Source: Bacillus sp. sid0103
Lineage (GTDB): Bacteria > Bacillota > Bacilli > Bacillales_B > DSM-18226
NCBI RefSeq assembly: GCF_019219025.1
Contig: NZ_JAHUWN010000016.1
Coordinates: 1-64,000 of the forward strand
Direction of reading: 5' to 3'
Length of the DNA stretch: 64,000 nucleotides
Part shown: piece by piece, positions 47,562 through 56,309 of the stretch
How positions within the stretch are numbered: position 1 is the first letter of the stretch
Layout of the letters: the number at the start of each line of letters is the position of its first letter
Translations under genes and position numbers: made by a program
Notes under the pieces: model-generated
The model's database searches: none
The model's input: the letters and a program-made list of their open reading frames with translations, nothing else
Told to the model about the DNA's origin: nothing

Positions 47562-48494
47562 CTACTTGCAAAAAATATGTTTCCCGATTCGTTTAATTTG
47601 AGGTCGTCCCCAAATCCACCCGCTCGTGGCAGTGTCTGGGTTAAAATAATAGAGTGCCTCACCAGTTGGGTCCCACCCATTGATTGCATCTAAAACTGCT
47701 TTCTTCGCATTTTCATTTGGGGTCAGCCAAATTTGACCATCCGCCACTGCAGTAAATGCTCCTGGCTCAAATATCACCCCTGAAACCGTATTAGGGAACG
47801 TTGCACTGTTTACCCTGTTAAGGATGACAGCTGCAACAGCAACCTGCCCTGTATAAGGTTCTCCCCTGGATTCTCCATAAACGGCATTAGCTATCAACTG
47901 GATATCATTTTGAGAAAAACCATTTGGAGTGTTAGCAGCCGTAGGCTTTTTAGGCGCTGCCTTTTTTGGTGCTGTGTTTTGCTGTGGTGCCTTTTGTTTT
48001 GGCGCTTGTTTGGCTGGTCCTTGTTTTGCAGGTGCTTGGTTTGCAGGTGCTTGGTTTGCTGATCCTTTGTTTGCAGGAGTTTTAGGTGCAGGGCTTGGTG
48101 CACCCTGTTTACTTTCATCAACTCCACCGTAATGTGTAAACCTTCTACCAGAGTTAATATGTTTTTTTACAAATTGTTCGTTATACTTGCTTGCTTTAGC
48201 TAATTTTAATTTTGTCGACCACCCGGCCAATCCATCAATCGGCAACCCAAACTCATATTGGAAGTTTCTTAATGCCCAATATGTGCTCCAGCCAAAAACT
48301 CCATCAATCTTACCGTTATAAAAACCTAAATACTGAAGCCTGGATTGAAGCTCAATGACATCATCGCCAACCGAACCTTTTTCAATTACCTGATTGGTAA
48401 ATGCACGCACCTCCTTACTTTCTGAAAAGGTCGATGTCACAAACATGAGAAAGATTAGTATAAAGAACTTAATTAAGATTTTCTTCTTTATCAT
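47562..48494 (-). CDS. sleB: spore cortex-lytic enzyme SleB
   Basis: Lytic transglycosylase that breaks down cortex peptidoglycan at germination. The 310-residue protein has a signal peptide (about 1-32), a peptidoglycan-binding domain at about 38-100 (DDVIELQSRLQYLGFYNGKIDGVFGWSTYWAL), and a lysine-alanine-proline-glutamine repeat linker (about 130-190). The C-terminal catalytic Hydrolase_2 domain has NAVYGESRGEPYTGQVAVAA, where the glutamate is catalytic. Its partner YpeB is encoded immediately downstream. Confidence 0.97.
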   Translation of the reverse strand: MIKKKILIKFFILIFLMFVTSTFSESKEVRAFTNQVIEKGSVGDDVIELQSRLQYLGFYNGKIDGVFGWSTYWALRNFQYEFGLPIDGLAGWSTKLKLAKASKYNEQFVKKHINSGRRFTHYGGVDESKQGAPSPAPKTPANKGSANQAPANQAPAKQGPAKQAPKQKAPQQNTAPKKAAPKKPTAANTPNGFSQNDIQLIANAVYGESRGEPYTGQVAVAAVILNRVNSATFPNTVSGVIFEPGAFTAVADGQIWLTPNENAKKAVLDAINGWDPTGEALYYFNPDTATSGWIWGRPQIKRIGKHIFCK

Positions 48495-48584
48495 GGAATT
48501 TTAACCCCCATTGTAAATCTTTTTAGCAGTAAATCTATTTTTTGTTTTAATCGGTTTTTTATTCCATTTAAATGTTAATAAAAG

Positions 48585-48617
48585 AAAAAACCCTTCTTTA
48601 GGAATGAAGGGTTTTTT
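48585..48617 (-). terminator. prsW terminator
   Basis: AAAAAACCCTTC pairs with GAAGGGTTTTTT. It overlaps the prsW stop and is followed by TTTTTTCTTTT on the minus strand. Confidence 0.8.
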
Positions 48618-49287
48618 GGACAGAATATTGTTTTTTAAAATGATTGGCACTTAATATTTTTGCTTTCTTTACTTTCCTTAGTCCAAACCACCAAAGAAAA
48701 ATCATAAAAGGAAAAATGATTATAAGCCAATTTTCTTGTGAAATTAAGATAAAATCATAGGATCCATGAAGAATAAATGGCAAAAATAAGGAAAGAATGA
48801 CCCACTTTGCTTTATTCCCTTCCGTAAACTTCGCCTTCCCAATATAAAAGCCCATAATTACACCAAATAGGGCATGACTCGAAACAGGTAACAATGCACG
48901 TGTAACGGCATGTTCGATTCCATTCGCTATTAAATAGAAAATATTTTCGATTGTAGCAAAACCAAGTGAAACCGCTACTCCGTAGACAATTCCATCAAAG
49001 GGTTCATCAAACTCAACATGCTGATAAACAACATAGAAAAGGATAAACCATTTAAAAAACTCCTCTAACAGACCTGTGCTAAGAAAGGCATTGAAAAGAT
49101 CAGATTTTACAATATGCTCTGTTTCAAGTACATGCTGGATAAACATGATAGGAAACACAAAAAGAGCTCCGTACATAAACGTCCTTAAAACGAAGGATAT
49201 TGGCTCTGGTTCATATTCATCTTTTAAATAAAAATAACTTAGTAATGCCAGTCCGGGGGCAAGCCCAGCTGATAATATTCCCAGCAT
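48598..49287 (-). CDS. prsW: intramembrane-associated protease PrsW
   Basis: Performs the first cut in the anti-sigma factor RsiW and so activates SigW under envelope stress. The 229-residue protein has about seven hydrophobic segments and the PrsW motifs [12 protein letters not shown] (paired glutamates), [19 protein letters not shown] and [13 protein letters not shown] (His), with a later FILHGSYDF. It lies between ansA and sleB, as ypdC does in B. subtilis. Confidence 0.95.
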   Translation of the reverse strand: MLGILSAGLAPGLALLSYFYLKDEYEPEPISFVLRTFMYGALFVFPIMFIQHVLETEHIVKSDLFNAFLSTGLLEEFFKWFILFYVVYQHVEFDEPFDGIVYGVAVSLGFATIENIFYLIANGIEHAVTRALLPVSSHALFGVIMGFYIGKAKFTEGNKAKWVILSLFLPFILHGSYDFILISQENWLIIIFPFMIFLWWFGLRKVKKAKILSANHFKKQYSVQKTLHS

Positions 49288-49399
49288 GATGAACCTCTTT
49301 TCAAATCCATTTTCTTAATCGTATCATGGATTCTCTATAAAGAAAATGAAAGATTCATTCCAATTACTATTAGGTATTCCTTTATTGTCTCGTTAAAGC

Positions 49400-50356
49400 T
49401 TAAAATTTAATTTCCCTCAAATTACTTGCAAGGGCAACAGCCAATTTAATTCTTGCTTTTTTAGAATCGTTGTCACTCCCTAGAATGACTCCCTTATTAA
49501 AAAGATCATAGGCGCTTCCTTCGTAATCATAGGTTGTATAAACAGATCCCTCTTCTGCGCTAGTGGTGATTACCAGTTTAATACCTTGGGCAATAGCTTT
49601 ATCGATTTCTGTCATCATATTAGGAGCAACTTGACCACGTCCGACTCCCTCAAGGACAATACCAGAAATCCCTGCTTCTCGCGCTGCCTTAATAAATTTC
49701 CCATCTGCTCCAATATAGCATTTAATGATTTCAACCTGTGGGATAGAAGTTTTTAATTCAAAATATTCTCTTTTTATCGGTTTTTGAAATACATGGACTT
49801 GATCATTATCGATAATGCCAAGATATCCAAATCCAAAAGCATTAAAGCCCTGAATATTAGAAGCATGTTCTTTTTTTACATATCTTGCGGCAAATATCCG
49901 TTCATTAAAAACAACAACAGTTCCAGCATCCCTTAAATCATGGGAACATGCACTATAGATGGCATGGCGTAAATTAATGTATACATCGCTTCCTATGTCA
50001 TCTGGAGAGCGCTGTGACCCTGTCACTACTACTGGTCTGGAATCCTTAATGGTTAAATCGAGAAAATAAGATGTTTCTTCCATCGTATCCGTTCCATGTG
50101 TGACAACAACACCTGAAACTTCATCGTCCTTAAAATATTCTTCGATCTTATTCTTCAAAAGGATTAAATCCTCAAAAGTAATATGGATACTGGCTTTTTG
50201 GAAAACCGATTCAACCACTACTTCGATGTCATTTGGCAAATTACACATACTTGCTAATTCTTCACCAGTTAAAGCTCCAGATGCCAATTTTCCTGATTCT
50301 TTATTTGCCTTGCTTGCAATTGTTCCACCTGTTGTTAATAAAACAACCTTTTTCAT
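49400..50356 (-). CDS. ansA: L-asparaginase
   Basis: Hydrolyses asparagine to aspartate and ammonia. The 318-residue protein has both threonine active-site signatures: LLTTGGTIASKANKE (near 6-20) and GVVVTHGTDTMEETSYFLD (near 83-101). It has no signal peptide, so it is cytoplasmic. The ATG shares one base with the ypdA stop (TAATG), so the two genes are coupled. In B. subtilis ansA is normally found with ansB elsewhere, so this copy may be the second (ansZ-like) type; the symbol is by family. Confidence 0.9.
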   Translation of the reverse strand: MKKVVLLTTGGTIASKANKESGKLASGALTGEELASMCNLPNDIEVVVESVFQKASIHITFEDLILLKNKIEEYFKDDEVSGVVVTHGTDTMEETSYFLDLTIKDSRPVVVTGSQRSPDDIGSDVYINLRHAIYSACSHDLRDAGTVVVFNERIFAARYVKKEHASNIQGFNAFGFGYLGIIDNDQVHVFQKPIKREYFELKTSIPQVEIIKCYIGADGKFIKAAREAGISGIVLEGVGRGQVAPNMMTEIDKAIAQGIKLVITTSAEEGSVYTTYDYEGSAYDLFNKGVILGSDNDSKKARIKLAVALASNLREIKF

Positions 50357-51336
50357 TATTTAGCCACCCTTTTTGCATCTTTTTCCATGATTGACCGAGA
50401 GATTGCCTCTCCATGGAATCTGCCATTTTCAATAAATATTTCATTTGCATTATTTCCTGCTGCAATAACTCCTGCAATATATATTCCCTCTATATTTGTC
50501 TCCATTGAATCGGGATTAAAGAAAGGCCGCCCAGTTTCTTCATCAATTTTTATATCCATATTTTTTAAAAATTGATGATCTGGATGGTATCCAGTCATGG
50601 CAAAAACAAAGTCATTGCTGATCGTTATTTCCTCATTGTCTTTTGTATAAAAAACTTGATCCTCTGTTATTTCTTTAATGTGAGCATTAAATTCCATTAA
50701 AATTGCACCTGTACGTACTAACGACTCAAACTCAGGGAGAATCCATGGTTTTATACTTGGTGAATACTTTTCACCACGATACAAAACTGACACTCTCGCA
50801 CCTGCTTTTACCAATTCGATCGCTGCATCCACACTAGAATTTTTCCCGCCAATCACACAAACATCTTTATCGTAATAGGGATGTGCTTCCTTAAAATAGT
50901 GAAATACTTTTGATGAATTTTCGCCTGGAACATTCATATAATTTGGATGATCATAATAACCGGTTGCGATGATTACATAGCGTGCACTATAGGTATTTTT
51001 ATCCGTATAAACTTGAAACAATTCACCTTGTTTGGATACTTTTATTACTTGTTCAAATGAGTTAATGCGCAGCTGTTTTCGTTTGGCCACTTCACGATAA
51101 TAGACTAGAGCCTGATTTCTTTTAGGCTTATAACTATCAGTAATAAATGGCACTTCTCCAATTTCTAATTTTTCTGCTGTGCTAAAGAATGTTTGGTGGG
51201 TTGGATAGTGATATATGGAATTCACCACATTTCCTTTTTCAATGATTAAGGGTTCCTTACCTTTATCCTGAAGGGAGATGGCTGCTGCTAAGCCACAGGG
51301 GCCACCACCAACAATAATAATATCTTCTATTTGCAT
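50356..51336 (-). CDS. ypdA: bacillithiol disulfide reductase YpdA (Bdr)
   Basis: FAD- and NADPH-dependent reductase that recycles oxidised bacillithiol. The 326-residue protein has the FAD-binding IIIVGGGPCGLAAAISLQDKG, YRE and PTHQTFFST segments, an NADPH-binding CVIGGKNSSVDAAIELVKAGA, and the late GIYIAGVIAAG motif. The cysteine in GGGPCG is the conserved redox-site residue of YpdA. ATG 51336 has GGAG ten bases upstream. It works with BshA and BshB1, encoded near 13000, in the same thiol system. Confidence 0.94.
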   Translation of the reverse strand: MQIEDIIIVGGGPCGLAAAISLQDKGKEPLIIEKGNVVNSIYHYPTHQTFFSTAEKLEIGEVPFITDSYKPKRNQALVYYREVAKRKQLRINSFEQVIKVSKQGELFQVYTDKNTYSARYVIIATGYYDHPNYMNVPGENSSKVFHYFKEAHPYYDKDVCVIGGKNSSVDAAIELVKAGARVSVLYRGEKYSPSIKPWILPEFESLVRTGAILMEFNAHIKEITEDQVFYTKDNEEITISNDFVFAMTGYHPDHQFLKNMDIKIDEETGRPFFNPDSMETNIEGIYIAGVIAAGNNANEIFIENGRFHGEAISRSIMEKDAKRVAK

Positions 51337-51374
51337 AATGGGTACACTCCTTAAAACAATCATACCTGGATGAC

Positions 51375-51408
51375 AAAAAACTCCTATCGTCTATGATAGG
51401 AGTTTTTT
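51375..51408 (-). terminator. gudB terminator
   Basis: A perfect 14-base hairpin (AAAAAACTCCTATC and its complement) with a GTCTAT-type loop lies between gudB and ypdA. It is symmetric, so it could act on either strand. Confidence 0.88.
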
Positions 51409-51454
51409 AACTATGTTTCAATGGTTAAGTATAATATTTACATGCGGCTTGAAA

Positions 51455-52732
51455 TTAAATCCAGCCCCTAAAGCGGCTCGCTTCTGCCATCTTTCTAACC
51501 CCAACCATATAAGCGGCAAGACGCATATCTACACGGCGTGTTTGGGCAGTTTCGTAAATATTATTAAAGGATTTTACCATTACTTTTTCAAGCTTTTCTT
51601 CTACTTCTTCTTCAGACCAATAATAACCTTGGTTATTTTGAACCCACTCAAAATATGAAACAGTTACACCGCCAGCTGACGCTAAAACATCCGGAACAAG
51701 AAGAACTCCCCGCTCTGTTAAAATCTCAGTTGCCTCAAGTGTCGTTGGACCATTAGCCGCCTCAACAACAATGCTTGCACGGATATTATGAGCATTTTCT
51801 TCTGTAATTTGATTTTCAATCGCAGCCGGAACAAGAATATCGCACTCAAGTTCAAGCAATTCTTTATTTGTTATTGTGTTATTAAATAATTTTGTCACTG
51901 TTCCAAAGCTGTCTCGTCTATCTAATAGATAATCAATATCAAGTCCATTTGGATCATGTAATGCCCCGTATGCATCGGAAATTCCAATTACTTTTGCACC
52001 AGCATCATGCATAAATTTGGATAAGAAGCTTCCAGCATTACCAAAACCTTGGATAACTACTCTAGCCCCCTCAATTTGAATACCTTTTTTCTTTGCAGCC
52101 TCTTGGATACAGATTGTTACTCCTTTTGCAGTTGCTGATTCACGTCCATGCGATCCTCCCAAAACAAGAGGCTTCCCTGTAATAAAGCCAGGTGAATTAA
52201 ATTCATCAATTCTGCTATATTCATCCATCATCCAAGCCATGATTTGCGAATTGGTAAATACGTCTGGAGCTGGAATATCTTTCGTTGGTCCTACTATTTG
52301 ACTAATAGCCCTAACATAACCACGGCTCAATCTCTCAAGCTCTCTAAACGACATATCTCGAGGGTCACAAACGATACCGCCTTTACCACCGCCGTATGGC
52401 AGGTCGACAATCCCACATTTTAAACTCATCCATATTGAAAGGGCTTTCACTTCTGTTTCTGTTACACCTGGATGGAAACGAATCCCGCCCTTTGTTGGCC
52501 CCACTGCATCATTATGTTGGGCACGGTAGCCAGTAAATATTTTTATAGAACCGTCATCCATTCTAATCGGAATCTTAACTGTCATTAAACGCAATGGCTC
52601 TTTTAAGAGCTCATAAACCTCTTCAGGATAACCTAACTTTTCAAGGGCCTTATGTATAACTGTTTGTGTCGATTTCAACACGTCATGTTTTTCCTCTTGA
52701 TTAGTCTTTTCATTATCTTTTTCGGCTACCAT
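51455..52732 (-). CDS. gudB: NAD-specific glutamate dehydrogenase
   Basis: Catabolic oxidation of glutamate to 2-oxoglutarate and ammonia. The 425-residue protein has the substrate motif GPTKGGIRFHP, the catalytic lysine region VDLPYGGGKGGIVCDPR, PAPDVFTN, and the nucleotide-binding VVIQGFGNAGSFLSKF. The family marker GATG-equivalent LASAGGVTVSYFEW is near the end. Its position after mecB and before ypdA is the gudB locus of B. subtilis. There is no sign of the inactivating duplication seen in laboratory B. subtilis. Confidence 0.95.
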   Translation of the reverse strand: MVAEKDNEKTNQEEKHDVLKSTQTVIHKALEKLGYPEEVYELLKEPLRLMTVKIPIRMDDGSIKIFTGYRAQHNDAVGPTKGGIRFHPGVTETEVKALSIWMSLKCGIVDLPYGGGKGGIVCDPRDMSFRELERLSRGYVRAISQIVGPTKDIPAPDVFTNSQIMAWMMDEYSRIDEFNSPGFITGKPLVLGGSHGRESATAKGVTICIQEAAKKKGIQIEGARVVIQGFGNAGSFLSKFMHDAGAKVIGISDAYGALHDPNGLDIDYLLDRRDSFGTVTKLFNNTITNKELLELECDILVPAAIENQITEENAHNIRASIVVEAANGPTTLEATEILTERGVLLVPDVLASAGGVTVSYFEWVQNNQGYYWSEEEVEEKLEKVMVKSFNNIYETAQTRRVDMRLAAYMVGVRKMAEASRFRGWI

Positions 52733-52783
52733 TTGTAATCCTCCCTAAAAAAATGCTACGAATGTTGTCATCTTTCAGACACA

Positions 52784-52811
52784 AGTATACACCTTTAATT
52801 CATTTATGCAA
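52784..52811 (-). promoter_or_regulatory. SigA-type promoter of gudB
   Basis: On the minus strand TTGCAT (52811-52806), a 16-base spacer and TATACT (52789-52784) lie about 50 bases before the gudB ATG. Confidence 0.6.
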
Positions 52812-52915
52812 TAAGAAAAACATAAAAAAACATTATGTAAACGCCGCCATTGGTACTTTAAAAGAATTTTACTAATGCAATGGCTAAATATTATTGCACA
52901 ATTTCTTTTTTCATT

Positions 52916-53059
52916 AGGCTAAGTTAAAACTTGCCTGTTGAATTCCGCTCCAGGCGCGTGCGGTTCACGGGCGGTCTGGGGAGCCTCCCACAGGAGTCCT
53001 CGCGCCTGGAACGTAGATCAACAGGGTGTCAAAATCGACAATAGTCTATAACATAGCCT
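52916..53059. repeat. dispersed intergenic repeat, copy B
   Basis: The 374-base gap between gudB and mecB holds the gudB promoter, this 144-base element and a hairpin after mecB, with no gene. The outer ends AGGCTAAGTTAAAACT and TATAACATAGCCT are inverted. The inner arms CCTGTTGAATTCCGCTCCAGG and CGCGCCTGGAACGTAGATCAAC are also inverted. The centre is strongly GC-rich, unlike the surrounding AT-rich sequence. It is the best preserved of the three copies in the window. Confidence 0.7.
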
Positions 53060-53093
53060 TTCATTATCGGGCGGTGACGCCCTTTGAAAGGCT
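53055..53093 (-). terminator. strong hairpin after mecB
   Basis: AGCCTTTC pairs with GAAAGGCT outside, and GGGCG with CGCCC inside. It lies 14 bases after the mecB stop. T8 precedes rather than follows the hairpin on the minus strand, so it is not a textbook terminator. Its far arm overlaps the end of repeat copy B. Confidence 0.45.
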
Positions 53094-53106
53094 AAAAAAA
53101 ATATAG

Positions 53107-53688
53107 TCACTTAAAGAAACGAAGAATGGTTTCCACCGCTTGATTATCGATAATACGTTTACCATACTCAGCTAGTACATACGGGCTTAAAATAGAAGCA
53201 TTACCAAATTCTGACAAAACGCAAGCTGCTTTCATATTTTTTTCAGGTTCTAGATTTTCCATTAATAAATAGTAACGGTTGTTCCAGGCAAAGAGATTTC
53301 CACCGAAAATATTGACTGAAGACAGTCTTTTGGCTAGACCTATAATGTCTTCAAACTCATCAAATTCATACAAGAGGTCTGGAAAGCCTTCAACCCTTAC
53401 TTGCATCTCAATAAATCCATCATACAAAATTTCTTCATCTTCTATTATTTCATCAACGGTAATGATCAATATCATCCCTTGTGCCTGGAGGGAGAACACC
53501 TCTACCGCAACAGAACCTTGAATATCAACATCAAATTCCTCACTTGCCTCTTCCAGCATATCATGGAAAAGCTGATTCCATTTAATGGAATCCTTCCAAA
53601 TATCTTCTTTGGAGAGTCCTCTGTCAAATAAATCATCAGAGGTAAGAAAAATTTTTATTTTATTGGCTGTTAAGCGTTCTAAGCGCAT
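53107..53688 (-). CDS. mecB: MecA-family ClpC adaptor (YpbH, MecB)
   Basis: The 193-residue protein matches MecA-type adaptors, which deliver substrates to the ClpC ATPase. The N-terminal substrate-binding part is MRLERLTANKIKIFLTSDDLFDRGLSKEDIW. A short acidic middle (DEIIEDEEILYD) follows, then the C-terminal ClpC-binding domain with EFEDIIGLAKRLSS and NRYYLLMENL. The gene sits upstream of gudB at the ypbH position of B. subtilis. The true MecA homologue would be elsewhere. Confidence 0.93.
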   Translation of the reverse strand: MRLERLTANKIKIFLTSDDLFDRGLSKEDIWKDSIKWNQLFHDMLEEASEEFDVDIQGSVAVEVFSLQAQGMILIITVDEIIEDEEILYDGFIEMQVRVEGFPDLLYEFDEFEDIIGLAKRLSSVNIFGGNLFAWNNRYYLLMENLEPEKNMKAACVLSEFGNASILSPYVLAEYGKRIIDNQAVETILRFFK

Positions 53689-53763
53689 GATTTTGCCCCC
53701 TGCCGTGACATAACTCTTGTTTTCAGTGTATGCCTCAGGGTTCTGTTGGTGAATTGTCTATAT

Positions 53764-54552
53764 TTATCCTTCCTTTTCAGAATCCCCATTTAGTTTTATT
53801 AGGTGACATTCAGCAGGTGCGCCTAACCTCAACGGAATGGCAGTGGTACCATAACCATTGCTTATTAATAGGACCGTATTATCTACCCTTTTTATTTTTC
53901 CCCGTTCATGTGGACTATATCCCAAAATGTGGATTTGTCCTCCGTGTGTATGACCACTTAACACCAAACGGATGTTATGCTCAGGAAGAATCTTATCTGT
54001 TATACTAGGATAATGGCACGCTAAAATCTTAAAACTGTTTTCTTCTGCATCTAATATGGCTAAATCAAGGCGATCTCGTTCTTGACTTAAATCATCAACA
54101 CCCAATAAACAAATTTTTTCACCTTGCGCCGATTCAAAGGTTACAGCTGTGTTTGCTAATACTTTAATGCCTAGTTCTAGGAGGATCGCATCCAATTTAT
54201 GATAATCAACTTCATAATCATTGTTACCCCATACAAAATAAACAGGACCAACCTGCTTTAATTTCATTAGGTTTGCTTTTACTTTTTCAAAAGAAACTCC
54301 TTTTTCTGTTAAATCCCCTCCAATTATCACTATATCCGCTTTGCCAATAACAGGATTTATTACTTTTTCAGAAATTGTTCTCCTATGTATATCCGATATA
54401 AAAAAAATCGAAACACTGCCAAGTGATTTAGGAAAGTCCGGAAAGCTAAATTCATGTTCAATTATATTATTTAAAAAAGCTTGACGTACCATATATAAAA
54501 CTAGACTGACACCGATGATAAAGATGAACAAGAAGACTAAAGTAATAACCAT
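53764..54552 (-). CDS. ypbG: membrane-anchored metallophosphoesterase YpbG
   Basis: The 262-residue protein has one N-terminal membrane helix (about 2-24) and a calcineurin-like phosphoesterase domain with all metal-binding blocks in order: FFISDIHRR, IIGGDLTEKG, VWGNNDYE, ACHYPS and LVLSGHTHGGQIH. It probably acts at the membrane. Its substrate is not known. It lies just upstream of mecB, as in B. subtilis. Confidence 0.9.
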   Translation of the reverse strand: MVITLVFLFIFIIGVSLVLYMVRQAFLNNIIEHEFSFPDFPKSLGSVSIFFISDIHRRTISEKVINPVIGKADIVIIGGDLTEKGVSFEKVKANLMKLKQVGPVYFVWGNNDYEVDYHKLDAILLELGIKVLANTAVTFESAQGEKICLLGVDDLSQERDRLDLAILDAEENSFKILACHYPSITDKILPEHNIRLVLSGHTHGGQIHILGYSPHERGKIKRVDNTVLLISNGYGTTAIPLRLGAPAECHLIKLNGDSEKEG

Positions 54553-54571
54553 TTTCCTTTTTCCCCATTTC

Positions 54572-54943
54572 TTAACTTCGTTCCATGGAAATCATACCAT
54601 AAAAAAGACTTAAACTAAAAAAGACAATGGTTTGCTCCCACCCTAATTGAAAAAGAAACGAAAAAATAAAAATCAGCAATAAATATTCAAAAAGAAGGGT
54701 ATCAACCATCACTTTTCGTTTTTGCCAAGTCTTTTTGGTCCCAACAATAAGTTCACGGAATACTCTTCCAGTAAAGAGAAACCCGATAAAAAAAACCAAT
54801 GTACCCGCAAAAAATTTTAATGGATTTACAACTAGACTTATAAAAAGATCAGCTAAAACAAAGGGATGTGGAATTGAAATCCATTTGATTAGTATATACC
54901 CGCATAAAAAAATGACGAAACACTTAGCCACTTTAAAAAACAT
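54572..54943 (-). CDS. unrecognised four-helix membrane protein
   Basis: I do not recognise this 123-residue protein. About four hydrophobic stretches are visible: KVAKCFVIFLCGYILIKW, the LADLFISLVVNPLKFFAGTLVFFIGFLF region, LLFEYLLLIFIFSFLF and TIVFFSLSLFYGMI. A basic loop, GTKKTWQKRKVM, sits between the second and third, with no catalytic motif. It starts at ATG 54943 and ends 20 bases before ypbG, so it is probably co-transcribed with that phosphoesterase. Confidence 0.6.
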   Translation of the reverse strand: MFFKVAKCFVIFLCGYILIKWISIPHPFVLADLFISLVVNPLKFFAGTLVFFIGFLFTGRVFRELIVGTKKTWQKRKVMVDTLLFEYLLLIFIFSFLFQLGWEQTIVFFSLSLFYGMISMERS

Positions 54944-54951
54944 AAAAAACC

Positions 54952-54974
54952 CCTCCCATACAATGTATGAGAAG
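54952..54974 (-). terminator. terminator after the CBS-domain gene
   Basis: On the minus strand CTTCTCATAC pairs with GTATGGGAGG (G-U pairs included) and is followed by GGTTTTTTATG. Confidence 0.7.
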
Positions 54975-55002
54975 GATTTAAAAATTTACCTGGTGCTCGT
55001 TA

Positions 55003-55635
55003 TTAATCTTCTTGAATACTCAATATTCTAAATCCATGTTCTTCTAGTTTTTTGGTAAATTTATCAATGTTATCTTTCTTCTCAATCTTCATTACGATTC
55101 TTCGGACAAGTTTATCCGTTTCATCAAAAGTTACCAGTGAAATAATATGCTCATGGAATTGATGTGCGATTTCCGACAGACGAGCAATTCGTCCTTCCGT
55201 TTCAACTGATGTAAAAGCAATCCTCACACCTGGACGATTTACACCAAATGCACTTTCGAAAGAACTAATTACATCCGAGCGTGTAACCACTCCTAGGAAA
55301 TTTTTGTTAGCATCAACAACCGCTAATAAAGGAAAATCCTTTAGATCAAGGAGGGTTTTTTCGAATAATTCTCCGCCTTCTAAAAATTTTTCATGATGTG
55401 AAGCAATATCTTTTACAAAAGTGGAAGTTAAATACTCTTCCTTTGGTTTATTTGATTGAAAGTGGCCCGCAAATATGTTATATCTTGTCGCAACTCCCAC
55501 ATACTTATCACCACTTAACACTGGCAGCCCATCAATCTGATGCCTTTCCAAACTTTCTAATGCTTCTTTAAGGGTTGTATCTTCTTGTGCGGTAAAACAT
55601 TCATGCTTTGGAATCAAAATATTTTTTACAAACAA
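55003..55635 (-). CDS. CBS-pair plus ACT-like protein (AcuB-like)
   Basis: The 210-residue protein has two CBS motifs: residues about 1-60 (NILIPKHECFTAQEDTTLKEALESLERHQIDGLPVL) and about 70-130 (VKDIASHHEKFLEGG...LLAVVDANKNFLGVVTRSDVISSF). They are followed by an ACT-like C-terminus (GVRIAFTSVETEGRIARLSEIAHQFHEHIISL). This is the layout of AcuB, and such modules usually sense adenine nucleotides. The target is unknown. It sits next to the cotJ operon, divergent from it. Confidence 0.8.
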   Translation of the reverse strand: MFVKNILIPKHECFTAQEDTTLKEALESLERHQIDGLPVLSGDKYVGVATRYNIFAGHFQSNKPKEEYLTSTFVKDIASHHEKFLEGGELFEKTLLDLKDFPLLAVVDANKNFLGVVTRSDVISSFESAFGVNRPGVRIAFTSVETEGRIARLSEIAHQFHEHIISLVTFDETDKLVRRIVMKIEKKDNIDKFTKKLEEHGFRILSIQED

Positions 55636-55719
55636 TTCCCATCACCTCAAAATATAATCATGCTTTATCTAGTATACTTCTACAAGGCTTGGAAAAAACC
55701 CTTTAGCATTTATGTTTAT

Positions 55720-55748
55720 GACATAGAAAAAGGAATATTTCATATTAT
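55720..55748 (+). promoter_or_regulatory. possible SigE promoter of cotJABC
   Basis: CATATTAT (55741-55748) resembles a SigE -10, with GACATAG 14 bases upstream as a weak -35. It lies about 30 bases before cotJA, an operon known to be mother-cell controlled. Confidence 0.35.
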
Positions 55749-55778
55749 TAAATGATGTTGAATAAAGGGAGGGATACA

Positions 55779-56009
55779 ATGAATACTCATTTCAAAACTT
55801 ATCATCCTTATGCGAGTCCGTTTGACCCTTGTAAGCCTATACTTGAAAAAACTTATTCTACCCCGCCGCATTTATATATGGGCTTTCAGCCACCGAATCT
55901 TCCACAATTTTCACCACTTGAGGCACTAAGAGCAGGCACGCTCTGGAAAGCATTTTATGATCCTTGGTTTAGTCCACTTGAGCCTAGCAAAGGAGGATTA
56001 CCTCAATGA
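55779..56009 (+). CDS. cotJA: spore coat-associated protein CotJA
   Basis: The 76-residue protein starts MNTHFKTYHPYASPFDPCKP and is rich in proline and aromatic residues (PNLPQFSPLEALRAGTLWKAFYDPWFSP), which is typical for CotJA, an inner coat component. ATG 55779 has GGAGGG upstream, and the longer open frame lacks one. It overlaps cotJB by four bases (ATGA), so the operon is tightly coupled. In B. subtilis cotJABC is at a different chromosomal position. Confidence 0.93.
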   Translation: MNTHFKTYHPYASPFDPCKPILEKTYSTPPHLYMGFQPPNLPQFSPLEALRAGTLWKAFYDPWFSPLEPSKGGLPQ

Positions 56010-56266
56010 AACAAGTACCTGCGGAGTATTATCAATTAATGGAGCAACTGCAGGCTGTTGACTTTGTCTTAGTCGAGTTGACCCTTTACTTAGATACACA
56101 CAATCATGATCTTGAAGCCATCAATCAATTCAATCATTACGCTAAAGAAAGAAAACGCCTAAAAAAGGCATTTGAAAGCCAATTCGGCCCATTACAACAA
56201 TATGGGAATAGTTACTCTGGATATCCATGGAATTGGGATGATAGTCCATGGCCGTGGCAAGTTTAA
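56006..56266 (+). CDS. cotJB: spore coat-associated protein CotJB
   Basis: The 86-residue protein has the CotJB pattern: MKQVPAEYYQLMEQLQAVDF, then VELTLYLDTHNHDLEAINQFN and a tail with FGPLQQYGNSYSGYPWNW. It is a small coat component encoded between cotJA and cotJC. The start overlaps the cotJA stop. AAAGGAGG lies about 13 bases upstream. Confidence 0.93.
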   Translation: MKQVPAEYYQLMEQLQAVDFVLVELTLYLDTHNHDLEAINQFNHYAKERKRLKKAFESQFGPLQQYGNSYSGYPWNWDDSPWPWQV

Positions 56267-56309
56267 AAGCGGAAGTATCCGTATTATTTTAGAGGAGGGA
56301 TTGGTGTAA

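Noticed and set aside
47929..48132. Rightward frame of low-complexity Gly/Ala/Cys composition
   Set aside because: Antisense of the Pro/Ala/Lys linker of sleB; the composition is a by-product of the repeat.
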